Under the pieces are notes generated by a model. That model had not been told where the DNA came from, ran no database searches, and worked only from the letters and a program-made list of their open reading frames with translations. A stretch of 64,000 bases of DNA from Solirubrobacter ginsenosidimutans (GTDB lineage: Bacteria > Actinomycetota > Thermoleophilia > Solirubrobacterales > Solirubrobacteraceae): contig NZ_JAPDOD010000006.1 of assembly GCF_027587205.1 (NCBI RefSeq), positions 1-64,000 of the forward strand, in the 5' to 3' direction. Shown here piece after piece: positions 41,944 to 50,237 of this stretch (its first letter is position 1; the number at the start of each line of letters is the position of its first letter). The position numbers and the translations under genes were made by a program.

Positions 41944-42284
41944 TCCGAGGGTTGGTCATCGGCGCCACGCTGCTGGTCATGGGCGTGGCGCCGGCGTACG
42001 GCGCGGCGTCCAAGACGATCAAGGTCGGCGACAACTTCTACCTGCCCAAAACCGTCACGGTGAACCGTGGGACCACGGTGACGTGGAAGTGGCCCGGCTA
42101 CGACGAGGCGGGTGACGTGCATGACGTCAAGCTCAAGACCGGGCCCAAGGGCGTCAAGAAGTTCCAGTCCGAGGCGGCGTCGACGGACTACTCGTTCAAG
42201 CGCAAGCTCACCGTCGCGGGGACGTACAAGCTCATCTGCACGCTGCACGAGGAGATGACGATGACGATCAAGGTCCGGAAGTAG
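41940..42284 (+). CDS. Secreted cupredoxin (plastocyanin-like) protein
   Basis: The 114-residue protein has a signal peptide (GLVIGATLLVMGVAPAYGA) and a single blue-copper fold. The likely type 1 copper ligands are His in DVHDVKL and the C-x2-H-x2-M set in LICTLHEEM. It could pass electrons or copper to or from the multicopper oxidase in the same operon. Its GTG overlaps the stop of the beta-helix gene (GTGA). The 3' end overlaps the convergent fatty-acid hydroxylase gene by 17 bases. Confidence 0.88.
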   Translation: MIRGLVIGATLLVMGVAPAYGAASKTIKVGDNFYLPKTVTVNRGTTVTWKWPGYDEAGDVHDVKLKTGPKGVKKFQSEAASTDYSFKRKLTVAGTYKLICTLHEEMTMTIKVRK

Positions 42285-43113
42285 GCGGGGTCCAGCCCGG
42301 ACCCTTCAGTAGCGTCGCGAACTTCGTCTTGATGCCGTGCGCGTCGCGTGTGTCGCGGGCGAGCGCGATGTACTCGTGGAACGCGACCTTGAACGGGTGG
42401 TGGGTGGTGAGCTGGGTCGTCAGGCCGTACTTGACCCGCTCCTGTTCGGGCTCGTAGGTCCCGAACAGCCGGTCCCAGATGATCAGGATCCCCGCGTAGT
42501 TCTTGTCCAGGTACTGGTGGTTCATCCCGTGGTGGACGCGGTGATGTGACGGGGTGTTGAGGACGGCTTCGAGCGGCTTTGGCAGCTTGGTGATCCGCTC
42601 CGTGTGGATCCAGAACTGGTAGATCAGCGACCACGCCTGCGCGAGCAGGATCATCCAGACCGGGAAGCCGAGCAGCGGTAGCGGCAGCCAGAACGGGAAA
42701 TAGGTCATCGGCACCCACGTCTGCCGCAGCGCGGTGCTGAGATTGAAGTGCTGCGAAGAGTGATGGACCACGTGGCTCGCCCAGAACACGCGGCTCTCGT
42801 GGCTGACCCGGTGAAACCAGTAGTAGGCGAGGTCGTCGGCGAAGAAGAGCGCGATCCAGGTCAGCGGGTTGTGCGGATCGAGGCGGAGTGGGGTGAGCTC
42901 GTATAGGGCGGCGTAGATCGCGACCACGACGAGCTTCCACCCCACGTTGATGATCACGTTGCCGATGCCCATCGAGAGCGACGTCCCGGTGTCCTTGAGG
43001 TCGTAGCCGACGAGGTCGCTCTCGTCGTCGTCCTTGAGGTGCCGGAACGAGGCGTACTCGGCGATCAGCAGCAGGACGAAGAACGGGATCGCGTAGTAGA
43101 GGACCTCGGCCAT
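42268..43113 (-). CDS. Fatty acid hydroxylase/sterol desaturase superfamily membrane protein
   Basis: The 281-residue integral membrane protein has the di-iron histidine boxes of the superfamily: HRVSHES, HVVHHSSQHFN and, near the C-terminal third, TPSHHRVHHGMNH. About four to five TM helices surround them. Members hydroxylate or desaturate lipids, sterols or carotenoids with O2. Its ATG lies 6 bases after the stop of the FadR-like regulator on the same strand, so regulator and enzyme form one unit, probably controlled by a lipid-derived ligand. Confidence 0.88.
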   Translation of the reverse strand: MAEVLYYAIPFFVLLLIAEYASFRHLKDDDESDLVGYDLKDTGTSLSMGIGNVIINVGWKLVVVAIYAALYELTPLRLDPHNPLTWIALFFADDLAYYWFHRVSHESRVFWASHVVHHSSQHFNLSTALRQTWVPMTYFPFWLPLPLLGFPVWMILLAQAWSLIYQFWIHTERITKLPKPLEAVLNTPSHHRVHHGMNHQYLDKNYAGILIIWDRLFGTYEPEQERVKYGLTTQLTTHHPFKVAFHEYIALARDTRDAHGIKTKFATLLKGPGWTPPTSGP

Positions 43114-43119
43114 GGTGCG

Positions 43120-43779
43120 TCAGATCGACCGTTCGAGGAGCTCGCGGGCGCGCGCGTGTGCTTGCTCGTCCTCACCGTCAGCGATCGCGCGGGCGAGCGC
43201 GCGGATCGCTTCTGCGTCCGTCAGCTCTCGCTTCACCGCGTCGGTGTCGATCGACGCGATCTTCTGCCGCGCGACCAGGGTGGTCAGCGCGAGCCGGTAG
43301 GCGATGTTGTCGGCGCCGTCGACGATCTCATCCCAGAGGATCTCGTAGTGCGCGTTGCGGGCGGCGAGGTCCTCGACGGCGGCGAGCTGCTCGGCGCGGG
43401 CGACGAGCTGCGCGCGCTGGGCGGCGTCGGCGCGCTGCGCGGCGCGGCGGGCGGCATCGGCGCCGATGCACGCCCGCATCTCCATCGCGGCTCTCGCCGC
43501 ATTCAGCGACTCGGGCACTTCGCCCTCCAGCAGCAACTCGAGTCCGCCGTGGTGGCGCCAGTCGCGCACCCGCGTCGCGCCGCCCTGGCTGATGGCGACG
43601 AGCCCGGCCTGCTGGAGCCGCTTGAGCGCCTCCCGCACCACGTGCCGGCTTGTCTGCAGCTCCTCGCTGAGGTTGCGTTCCGAGGGCAGCGCGTCGCCGG
43701 GCGCGTACCGACCGCCGAGGATGTCCGCGCGCAGGCGAGCATGAACCTGGCTCGAGAACGTACTGGTTGAACCAGTCAT
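43120..43779 (-). CDS. GntR/FadR-family transcriptional regulator
   Basis: The 219-residue protein has the GntR winged helix (VHARLRADILGGRYAPGDALPSERNLSEELQTSRHVVREALKRLQQAGLVAISQGG) and a helical FCD-type effector domain. Two palindromes of the FadR consensus TGGT-N3-ACCA surround its start and promoter, pointing to autorepression. It heads an operon with the fatty acid hydroxylase gene and is divergent from recD2. FCD regulators bind carboxylates or acyl derivatives; the ligand is unknown. Confidence 0.9.
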   Translation of the reverse strand: MTGSTSTFSSQVHARLRADILGGRYAPGDALPSERNLSEELQTSRHVVREALKRLQQAGLVAISQGGATRVRDWRHHGGLELLLEGEVPESLNAARAAMEMRACIGADAARRAAQRADAAQRAQLVARAEQLAAVEDLAARNAHYEILWDEIVDGADNIAYRLALTTLVARQKIASIDTDAVKRELTDAEAIRALARAIADGEDEQAHARARELLERSI

Positions 43780-43797
43780 CTTCGCTGGTTATACCAG
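43762..43797. promoter_or_regulatory. Two FadR-type operators (TGGT-N3-ACCA)
   Basis: ACTGGTTGAACCAGT (43762-43776) is a perfect palindrome directly downstream of the regulator ATG. CTGGTTATACCAG (43785-43797) is another, centred 22 bases away. The second contains a minus-strand -10 TATAAC (43788-43793), 8 bases from the ATG. Binding would block RNA polymerase. Both match the known FadR-subfamily core. Confidence 0.75.
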
Positions 43798-43877
43798 TTG
43801 CGTCTTTGCAACGGAAGTGCACCGAAACACGCGTTCGGGGGTGGTACGCCCGGACCGCCTTGTACGGTCGGCGGGGA

Positions 43878-46043
43878 ATGTTCGATGGCGAGCCCGGGGC
43901 GGCGTTCGAAGACGAGGTGGTGATCCGGCGGCTGCGCTTCACGGCCGAGGACACCGGCTTCGCGGTCGTGGACGCGGACCGCGGGGGCGACGACGTCGTG
44001 CTCGTCGGGACTTTGGCGCACCTCGAGGAGCGCGAGCGGGTGCGGATCGAGGGCATCTGGGCCGACGACAAGCGCTTCGGCATGCAGGTCAAAGTGCGCG
44101 TGGCGGAGTCGGTCCCGCCGTCGGGCGAGGAGGCGCTGCTCGCGTATCTGAAGCGGGTGAAGCACATCGGCCTCGGCCGTGCGGGTCGGTTGCTCGACCG
44201 CTACGGGGACGACGTGCTGTTCGCGATCGACCAGGACCCGGCGGCCGCGTTCCGGATCGCCGGGCTGAACCCCAAGCGGGTCAACGAGGCGATCCGCTCC
44301 TGGAACGCGCTGCGCTCGACCCGCGCCCTGCACCTGCTGCTCGCGCCCCACGGCCTGGCGTGGCTCGTCCCGCGAATCGCCGCCGAATACGGCGACCGCG
44401 CGCACGACGTCGTGCGCAGCCGCCCGTATGAGCTGACCAGCGTGTTCGGCGTCGGGTTCGCGATCGCCGACACGATCGCCCGCGCCGCGGGCGTCCCGCG
44501 CGACTCGATCGGCCGCACCCGCGCGGCGGTCATCCACGTCCTGACCGAGGCCGAGCGCGACGGCTCGACCTGCCTCCCGGTACCGGACCTGGCGACATCA
44601 GCCGCGAAGCTCCTCGGCGGCCCAGCGCCGGACGCCGCGCTGCTGCAGGACATGTTCGCCGCCGAACAGATCGTGCTGGTGCAGGACGCGACCGTGCTCT
44701 GGGCGTATCGCCCGCCGACCGCCAAGCTCGAGGCGGAGCTCGCCGACACGATCCGCCGTCTGCGCGAAGCCGAACCGGTCCTCGAACCGGCTCACCTCCC
44801 CGGCCCCGCCCCGGCAGTCCCGGCGACCGCCGGCGGCGTGTCGCCCGGCGCCACCGGCGAGCTCATCCCGGCCCCCGAGCAATGGGCCGCGGTCGAGGCG
44901 GCGTTCGCATCGCGGCTCTCGATCGTCACCGGCGGGCCCGGCACCGGCAAGACCGCGACGATCCGGCTCATCTGCGCGGCGGCCAAGGCGCAGCGGGCGT
45001 CGATCGCGCTCGTCGCCCCCACCGGCCGCGCGGCGCGCAGGATGGCCGAGTCGACCGGGATGGACGCGTCGACGATCCACTCCGCGCTCGGCTGGATTCC
45101 CGGCCAGGGGCCGACCAAGGACGAGATCGACGCCGACCTGCTCGTCGTCGACGAGACCTCGATGGCGAACCTCGAGCTGCTGGTCACGCTGCTCCGCGCC
45201 GTCGGCGACGAGATGCACGTGGTGCTCGTCGGCGACGCGGATCAGCTCGCGCCTGTGGGCGCGGGCAAGCCGTTCGCGGAGCTCGTCGCCACGAAGGTCG
45301 TCCCGGTCGCCGAGCTCACCCACATCTTCCGCCAGGCGGCCGGCAGCATGATCGTCCGCGGCGCGCACGCGGTTCGCAAGGGCGAGCCGCCGAGCTTCGT
45401 CGCGGGCGAGAACCTGCGGCGGGACCTCTTCCTGATCGAGCGCACCGATCCCCAGCAGGCGCTCGACGAGATCGAGTCGCTGGTCACGCAGCGCCTCCCC
45501 GCCCATTACGGCGTCGACCCGCTGACCGACATCCAGGTCTTCGCTCCGATCTACCGCGGCGCGCTCGGCATCGACGCGATCAACACGCGCCTGCGGCATG
45601 CGCTCAACTCGCGCGGGGAGCAGGTGCTCGGCGGTCGGCTGCGGATCGGCGACAAGCTGATGCTCTCCGGCCGCAACCTGCACGAGCTCGGGCTGATGAA
45701 CGGCACGATGCTGCGGCTGCTCGAGCACCGCGACGAGAAGCTGATCGTCACCGCCGACGGGATGCTGGTCGAGCTGCCCGAGGAGGAGGCGCCGCGGTTG
45801 CAACTCGCGTACGCGTGCTCGATTCACAAGGGGCAGGGGATCGAGCTGCCGGTGGCGATCGTCGTCGCTCACCCGGCCGCGGGCCCGTACTTCCTGCGCC
45901 GCGAGATGCTCTACACGGCGATGACCCGCGCGAAAGTGGCGACCCTCGTGGTGGGCACGCGGCAGGTCGTCGCACGCGCGGCGGCGACGCCGGACACGTC
46001 GCGGCGCTTCTCGCGCCTGGGGGTTAGGCTTGCGGAAGGGTGA
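43878..46043 (+). CDS. recD2: RecD2-like SF1 DNA helicase
   Basis: The 721-residue protein is an ATP-dependent 5'-3' helicase of the RecD2/TraA type, which acts without RecBC. The N-terminal ~330 residues are the RecD2-specific OB and helix-hairpin-helix part (FTAEDTGFAVV, VKHIGLGRAGRLLDRYGDD). The motor follows: Walker A GGPGTGKT at 352-359, VVDETSM, LVGDADQLAPVGAG, THIFRQA, and the C-terminal YACSIHKGQGIE and YTAMTRAK. The ATG at 43878 was chosen with a GGCGGGGA ribosome-binding site. Its TGA overlaps the next GTG, so it heads an operon. Confidence 0.93.
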   Translation: MFDGEPGAAFEDEVVIRRLRFTAEDTGFAVVDADRGGDDVVLVGTLAHLEERERVRIEGIWADDKRFGMQVKVRVAESVPPSGEEALLAYLKRVKHIGLGRAGRLLDRYGDDVLFAIDQDPAAAFRIAGLNPKRVNEAIRSWNALRSTRALHLLLAPHGLAWLVPRIAAEYGDRAHDVVRSRPYELTSVFGVGFAIADTIARAAGVPRDSIGRTRAAVIHVLTEAERDGSTCLPVPDLATSAAKLLGGPAPDAALLQDMFAAEQIVLVQDATVLWAYRPPTAKLEAELADTIRRLREAEPVLEPAHLPGPAPAVPATAGGVSPGATGELIPAPEQWAAVEAAFASRLSIVTGGPGTGKTATIRLICAAAKAQRASIALVAPTGRAARRMAESTGMDASTIHSALGWIPGQGPTKDEIDADLLVVDETSMANLELLVTLLRAVGDEMHVVLVGDADQLAPVGAGKPFAELVATKVVPVAELTHIFRQAAGSMIVRGAHAVRKGEPPSFVAGENLRRDLFLIERTDPQQALDEIESLVTQRLPAHYGVDPLTDIQVFAPIYRGALGIDAINTRLRHALNSRGEQVLGGRLRIGDKLMLSGRNLHELGLMNGTMLRLLEHRDEKLIVTADGMLVELPEEEAPRLQLAYACSIHKGQGIELPVAIVVAHPAAGPYFLRREMLYTAMTRAKVATLVVGTRQVVARAAATPDTSRRFSRLGVRLAEG

Positions 46044-46276
46044 CGATTCGTGTCCGCCTCGGCGCAGGGCTCTCGGCCGCGCCCTTCAAGACCGTCGAGG
46101 TCCCGGAGGGCGCCACCGTCGACGCCCTGTTCACCAGGCTCGCTGACGACGAGCCGGATCTCGCTTCGACCCTGCGCTCCGTGCTCCCGATCGTGGCCGG
46201 CGAGCACGTCACACGCGATCACGTTCTGGCCGACGGCCAGGAGGTCGCGCTGCTCATACCGATATCCGGAGGTTGA
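46040..46276 (+). CDS. MoaD/ThiS-family ubiquitin-like protein
   Basis: The 78-residue product has the beta-grasp pattern of MoaD/ThiS (VTIRVRLGAGLSAAPFKTVEV, AGEHVTRDHVLADGQEVALLIPISGG) and ends in the Gly-Gly tail needed for adenylation and sulfur or isopeptide transfer. Its GTG overlaps the recD2 stop by 4 bases. No moaE, thiG or E1-like gene is in the window, so the partner is unknown. It may act in molybdopterin synthesis or as a sulfur carrier. Confidence 0.82.
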   Translation: MTIRVRLGAGLSAAPFKTVEVPEGATVDALFTRLADDEPDLASTLRSVLPIVAGEHVTRDHVLADGQEVALLIPISGG

Positions 46277-46281
46277 CGCTG

Positions 46282-47583
46282 ATGGCGATCGAGACGACAT
46301 CCCGACGAACAGTGGTCGTGGACACCTTCACGGACGGCCTGCTCGGGCCAGATGTCGCGATGGCCGGTCCCGTCGCGGACGGCGGCCACATCGTGTGGAA
46401 CTCCGCGCCCGGCTGCTGGGGCCCGATGATCACGCCCGCGATCCGCGGCGGGCACGAGGTCTGCACGCCGGTCTTCGTCGAAGGCGCCGAGGTCGGCGAC
46501 GCGATCGCGATCCGCATCAAGGACATCGCGGTGACGAGCCTCGCCACGAGCTCCGGCAACGATCAGGCGATGGAGGGCCGCTTCAACGGCGACCCGTACT
46601 GCGCGCCGGTCTGCCCCGGCTGCGGGACCGAGTGGCCCGAGACGCGGCTGGAGGGCATCGGCGAGACCGCGGTGCGCTGCACCAACTGCGGCGCCGACGC
46701 CACGCCGTTCACCTTCACCAACGGCTACACGGTGGCGTTCGACGGCAAGCTCGGCGTGACCGTCGACCAGGCCCGCGCCGAGGAGCTCGCGCACGACGCC
46801 GCGCGTGCCGCGGCGCTGCCCGACAACTCGATCCAGAACCCGATCCTGACGTTCGCGCCGCACGACATCGTCGGCCTCGTCACCCGCATGCGCCCGTTCC
46901 TGGGCCAGCTCGGGACCTCGCCGTCGACCACGCTGCCGGACTCCCACAACGCGGGTGACTTCGGCGCCTTCCTGGTCGGCGCGCCGCACAGGTACGCGCT
47001 CGACGCCCAGCAACTCCAACAGCACAAGACCGACGGCCATCTCGACATCGACGCCGTCCGGGCCGGCGCGACGCTGGTCTGCCCGGTCAAGATCCCCGGC
47101 GGCGGCGTCTACCTGGGCGACATGCACGCGATGCAGGGCGACGGCGAGATCGCCGGCCACACCGCGGACGTCGCCGGCACCGTCACGCTCCAGGTGACGG
47201 TGATCAAGGGCCTGAGCATCGACGGCCCGGTGCTCTTCCCGCTCGCCGAGGACCTGCCGTTCCTGGCCAAGCCGCTGACGGCGTCGGAGAAGACCCGGGC
47301 CGAGGCGCTCGCCGCCCGCGAGGGCTTGGGCGCGATCGAGGAGTCGCTGCCGATCAGCGTCGTCGGCACCGGCCCTGACCTCAATTCGGCGACCGACAAC
47401 GGCCTGCGCCGGGCCGCCGAGCTGCTCGATCTCACCGTCCCAGAGGTCATGAACCGCGCGACGATCGCGGGCGCGATCGAGATCGGTCGCGCCCCGGGCG
47501 TGGTCCAAGTGACGTTCCGTGCCCCCGCCGCCGCACTCGAGGCGGCAGGCCTGAAAACCTACGCAGAGGAGCTGTATGCCTGA
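46282..47583 (+). CDS. Acetamidase/formamidase family protein with zinc-ribbon insertion
   Basis: The 433-residue protein follows the acetamidase/formamidase layout: GPDVAMAGPVADGGHIVWNSAPG, GCWGPMITPAIRGGHEVCTPVFVEGAEVGDAIAIRI, and IPGGGVYLGDMHAMQGDGEIAGH in the metal-dependent core. An unusual CPGCG...CTNCG pair near residues 115-140 looks like a zinc ribbon insert. GGAGG at 46268-46272 supports the ATG at 46282 rather than the TTG at 46273. It overlaps the VOC gene downstream by 8 bases. It would release ammonia from a small amide; substrate unknown. Confidence 0.85.
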   Translation: MAIETTSRRTVVVDTFTDGLLGPDVAMAGPVADGGHIVWNSAPGCWGPMITPAIRGGHEVCTPVFVEGAEVGDAIAIRIKDIAVTSLATSSGNDQAMEGRFNGDPYCAPVCPGCGTEWPETRLEGIGETAVRCTNCGADATPFTFTNGYTVAFDGKLGVTVDQARAEELAHDAARAAALPDNSIQNPILTFAPHDIVGLVTRMRPFLGQLGTSPSTTLPDSHNAGDFGAFLVGAPHRYALDAQQLQQHKTDGHLDIDAVRAGATLVCPVKIPGGGVYLGDMHAMQGDGEIAGHTADVAGTVTLQVTVIKGLSIDGPVLFPLAEDLPFLAKPLTASEKTRAEALAAREGLGAIEESLPISVVGTGPDLNSATDNGLRRAAELLDLTVPEVMNRATIAGAIEIGRAPGVVQVTFRAPAAALEAAGLKTYAEELYA

Positions 47584-48352
47584 ACGTGACGGGTTCGCCC
47601 CGGGAACCCCGAGCTGGGTGGATCTCGCGACGCCCGACGTCGACGACGCCGCCCGCTTCTACGGCGAGCTCTTCGGCTGGGAGACCGAAGAGACCGGCAC
47701 GGTCGAGGAGACCGGCGGCTACCGGTTCTTCCTGTCGGGCGGGAAGAAGGTCGCGGGCGTTTCCCCGCTCATGTCCGAGGGTCAGCCCGTCGTGTGGGCG
47801 ACGTACTTCGACACCGACGACGTCGACGCGCTCGCCGAGCGCGTCAAGGAGTTCGGCGGCGAGTCCTTCTTCGACCCGATGGATGTGATGGACGCGGGCC
47901 GCATGGGCTTCTTCGGCCACCCGGCAGCGGGGGCGTTCGGCGGTTGGCAGGCCGGTCAGCACAAGGGCGCGGAGCTCGTCAACGAGCCGGTCAGCCTCGC
48001 GTGGAACACCCTGATCACGCCCCACCCGGAGGACGCGGCGGCGTTCTTCGGCCTGATCTTCGGCCTCGGCACCGAGACCCAGCGCTTCGGCGACTCCGAC
48101 TACGTGCTCTTCACGCTCGGCGAGAACGCGATCGCCGGGCTGATGGGCCCGCCGCCCGGCATGCCGGAGGGCGCGCCGGCGTTCTGGGGTGTGTCGTTCG
48201 CCGTCGAGGACGCCGACGCCTCGGCCGCCCTTGCCGTCGAGCGCGGCGGCACGATGCTCATGGAGCCGATGGACATGCCCGGGATCGGGCGCATCGCCAC
48301 GGTCACCGACCCGTGGGGCGCGTCTTTCAGCGTCGCGGCACTCGACGGTTAA
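47576..48352 (+). CDS. VOC-family protein with two glyoxalase-like domains
   Basis: The 258-residue protein contains two tandem vicinal-oxygen-chelate modules: GTPSWVDLATPDVDDAARFYGELFGW at the N-terminus and SLAWNTLITPHPEDAAAFFGLIFGL from about 140. Such pairs form metal-binding or ligand-binding proteins (glyoxalase, dioxygenase or resistance type). The function here is not known. It is the last gene of the recD2-moaD-acetamidase operon and is followed by a strong terminator. Confidence 0.85.
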   Translation: MPERDGFAPGTPSWVDLATPDVDDAARFYGELFGWETEETGTVEETGGYRFFLSGGKKVAGVSPLMSEGQPVVWATYFDTDDVDALAERVKEFGGESFFDPMDVMDAGRMGFFGHPAAGAFGGWQAGQHKGAELVNEPVSLAWNTLITPHPEDAAAFFGLIFGLGTETQRFGDSDYVLFTLGENAIAGLMGPPPGMPEGAPAFWGVSFAVEDADASAALAVERGGTMLMEPMDMPGIGRIATVTDPWGASFSVAALDG

Positions 48353-48355
48353 CGA

Positions 48356-48395
48356 CGAGGGGCGCGGGCTCTCGCGAGCCCGCGCCCCCTCGTTT
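48356..48395 (+). terminator. Strong hairpin terminator after the recD2 operon
   Basis: A GC-rich stem (CGAGGGGCGCGGGCTC at 48356-48371, GAGCCCGCGCCCCCTCG at 48376-48392, one bulged C, 4-base loop) is followed by TTT. It lies 4 bases after the VOC stop codon and separates that operon from the convergent Ro60 gene. Confidence 0.75.
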
Positions 48396-48458
48396 CACGC
48401 GCCCTCGACACGGGCCGAGTCGCCCGCGCCCATCGCGCGCTTCACGCCCGAAGGCGCG

Positions 48459-50006
48459 TCACAGCGCGCCCGCCGCGAAGCCGGTGACCACCGCCGGCGT
48501 CGCGGTGTCGAACCCGACGATGTCGAGCATCCCCGGGTCCTCGGGATCGGCGATCGAGAACGCATTCGCGACCATGCCGACCACGACGAGACGCGCCGCG
48601 ATGCCAGTGCGCTCGCGGTAGGTCCGCAGCGCCTGGACCGGGTGGACGGAACCCGCCCACGTCTCGGAGTCCGTGTAGACCACGAACGTGTCGATCTCGC
48701 GCTCGTGCTCGAGCGCGTACAGCATCGGCTGCGCGCAGTCCGTCGCCCCGAACGGCAGGTTCGAGACCGCGCGGATGGCATCGTCGAGGCGCTGGCGCGG
48801 GCTGATCGCCAGTGGCGTCAGCCCGTCCGTGAACCCGACGATCTCGTGCTCGGGCTCAGTCGCCGCGGTCACGAGCGCCATCGCTGCCGACGCGTCGCGC
48901 GGCGTCAGCCCCGGCACGCCGGCGATGTCGCCCCACGTCATCGACCCGGACACGTCGAGGGCGAGCAGCATGCGCTTGCCCGCCGGCTCGACGTTCCCGA
49001 ACGCCGTGTAGAACGCGCCGTCGAGCGCGTCGACGACCCGCGCCACCGGCGCCCAGGTGTGCTTCCCGCGCACGCCGTGGCCGCTCGCGTACGTGCGCAG
49101 CGCGGCGAGCACGGCGATCGGGTGGACGCGCGCCTTGCGCAGGCGCTCGCCGTCGCCGATCTGCGCGATCGCGTGCTTGGCCCCATCGGAACCGGGCACG
49201 ATCACGCCGACGCGGGTCAGCGTGGCGAGGTTGCGGATGAGCGCCGTCATCGGCATCCGCTCCAGCAGCGCCGCCCACACCTCCTGGCTGTCGAGGAACT
49301 CCGGAAGCACGGCCTCGCGCGGCAGGTCGTAGGCGCGGATCAGCTTCGCCGTCTGGCGCGCGTCCTTCGCGCGCTGGGCGGCGGTGAAGCCCTCGACGAT
49401 GCGCGGCAGTCCGTCCGTCTCACCGCCGCGGACGATCCACTCGAACAGCTGCGCGTGCTCAGGCGTCTGTGCGACCGGGTGCGACAGGCGCAGGAGGTCG
49501 CGGTGCGTCATGCCGTCGCGCCGGCGGTACTTGACCGCCTGGTGGGCGAGCTGGTCCGGTGTCTGATCGAGGTACCACGTCGCGATCCCGCGACGCAGCG
49601 AGCGACCCCAGCCGCGGAACCCCTCGACGTAGCGGGCGAACGCGAACAGGTGCGTGCCCGTGCGGCACACGTCGGGCAGTGCGGCGAGCGCGGCCTGGCG
49701 GGTCACGTCCTCGGTGGCGGAGGCCGCCAGCGCGAGCGCGAAGATCGCCGGGTCGTTCTTGGCGGCGCGACCCTCCTTGCTCACCGCGACGATCTCGCGC
49801 AGTGCGCGGGCGCCGTCGGCCTCGACGCAGCGCCAGACGGCGGTCGCGTTCTCGCGCGTGAGGGTCAGCTCGCCCGCGTAGAAGGAGCCGCCCTCCGAGC
49901 CGAGGATGAGGAAGCGGCGCAGCCGCGTCCAGTCGTCGACGGCGTACGCGGTGCCGCCTGCCGAGTTGCGCGCCGGGCGGCGCGCGAAGCGCATCAGGTA
50001 ACTCAT
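48459..50006 (-). CDS. rsr: Ro60/TROVE-domain protein (Rsr orthologue) with vWA domain
   Basis: The 515-residue protein is a bacterial Ro60. The N-terminal ~330 residues are HEAT-like TROVE repeats (RRFLILGSEGGSFYAGE, WIVRGGETDGLPRIVEGF). The C-terminal vWA domain has a full MIDAS (DVSGSM at 351-356, later ATDCAQPML and VYTDSETW). Bacterial Ro proteins bind Y RNAs and tether them to nucleases such as PNPase, working in rRNA maturation and RNA decay under stress. A strong ribosome-binding site (AAAGGAGGAG) precedes the ATG at 50006. A tRNA-fold element lies 125 bases upstream on the same strand, as expected for a Y RNA partner. Confidence 0.92.
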   Translation of the reverse strand: MSYLMRFARRPARNSAGGTAYAVDDWTRLRRFLILGSEGGSFYAGELTLTRENATAVWRCVEADGARALREIVAVSKEGRAAKNDPAIFALALAASATEDVTRQAALAALPDVCRTGTHLFAFARYVEGFRGWGRSLRRGIATWYLDQTPDQLAHQAVKYRRRDGMTHRDLLRLSHPVAQTPEHAQLFEWIVRGGETDGLPRIVEGFTAAQRAKDARQTAKLIRAYDLPREAVLPEFLDSQEVWAALLERMPMTALIRNLATLTRVGVIVPGSDGAKHAIAQIGDGERLRKARVHPIAVLAALRTYASGHGVRGKHTWAPVARVVDALDGAFYTAFGNVEPAGKRMLLALDVSGSMTWGDIAGVPGLTPRDASAAMALVTAATEPEHEIVGFTDGLTPLAISPRQRLDDAIRAVSNLPFGATDCAQPMLYALEHEREIDTFVVYTDSETWAGSVHPVQALRTYRERTGIAARLVVVGMVANAFSIADPEDPGMLDIVGFDTATPAVVTGFAAGAL

Positions 50007-50131
50007 GGGTTCTCCTCCTTTCTTGGTGTTCGCAGGGGTTCGCCGCGGTCATGTGATGGAGACCGGGTTAGCGGCCCCCAGGGGCCACCCGTGTTAGAGC
50101 GGTAACCGGCTTCCTCCGGCCCGCGGCGAAG

Positions 50132-50204
50132 TACGCCCAGCTGGATTCGAACCAGCGACCTCTGCCGTCGCAGGGCAGCGCTCTCTCCACTGAGCTACAG
50201 GCGT
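50132..50204 (-). ncRNA. tRNA-fold element upstream of Ro60: candidate Y RNA (YrlA-type) or tRNA-Arg(GCG)
   Basis: On the minus strand the 73 bases fold into a complete cloverleaf: a 7-bp acceptor stem (ACGCCTG/TGGGCGT, two G-U pairs), D stem GCTC/GAGC with loop AGTGGAGA, anticodon stem CTGCC/GGCAG with loop CTGCGAC, 5-base variable loop and T stem GCTGG/CCAGC with loop TTCGAAT. The anticodon position reads GCG, which would decode Arg CGC, a rare bacterial anticodon. There is no encoded CCA. Position between a terminator and the Ro60 gene fits the known habit of bacterial Y RNAs, which mimic tRNAs and sit beside rsr. A true tRNA cannot be excluded. Confidence 0.6.
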
Positions 50205-50237
50205 GTGTTGTCTGCTGTCTTCAGTTGTCAAGGAACG

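Noticed and set aside
46040..46276. Molybdopterin synthase small subunit as a firm call
   Set aside because: No moaE or other cofactor genes nearby; the Gly-Gly tail alone cannot separate MoaD from ThiS or other sulfur carriers.
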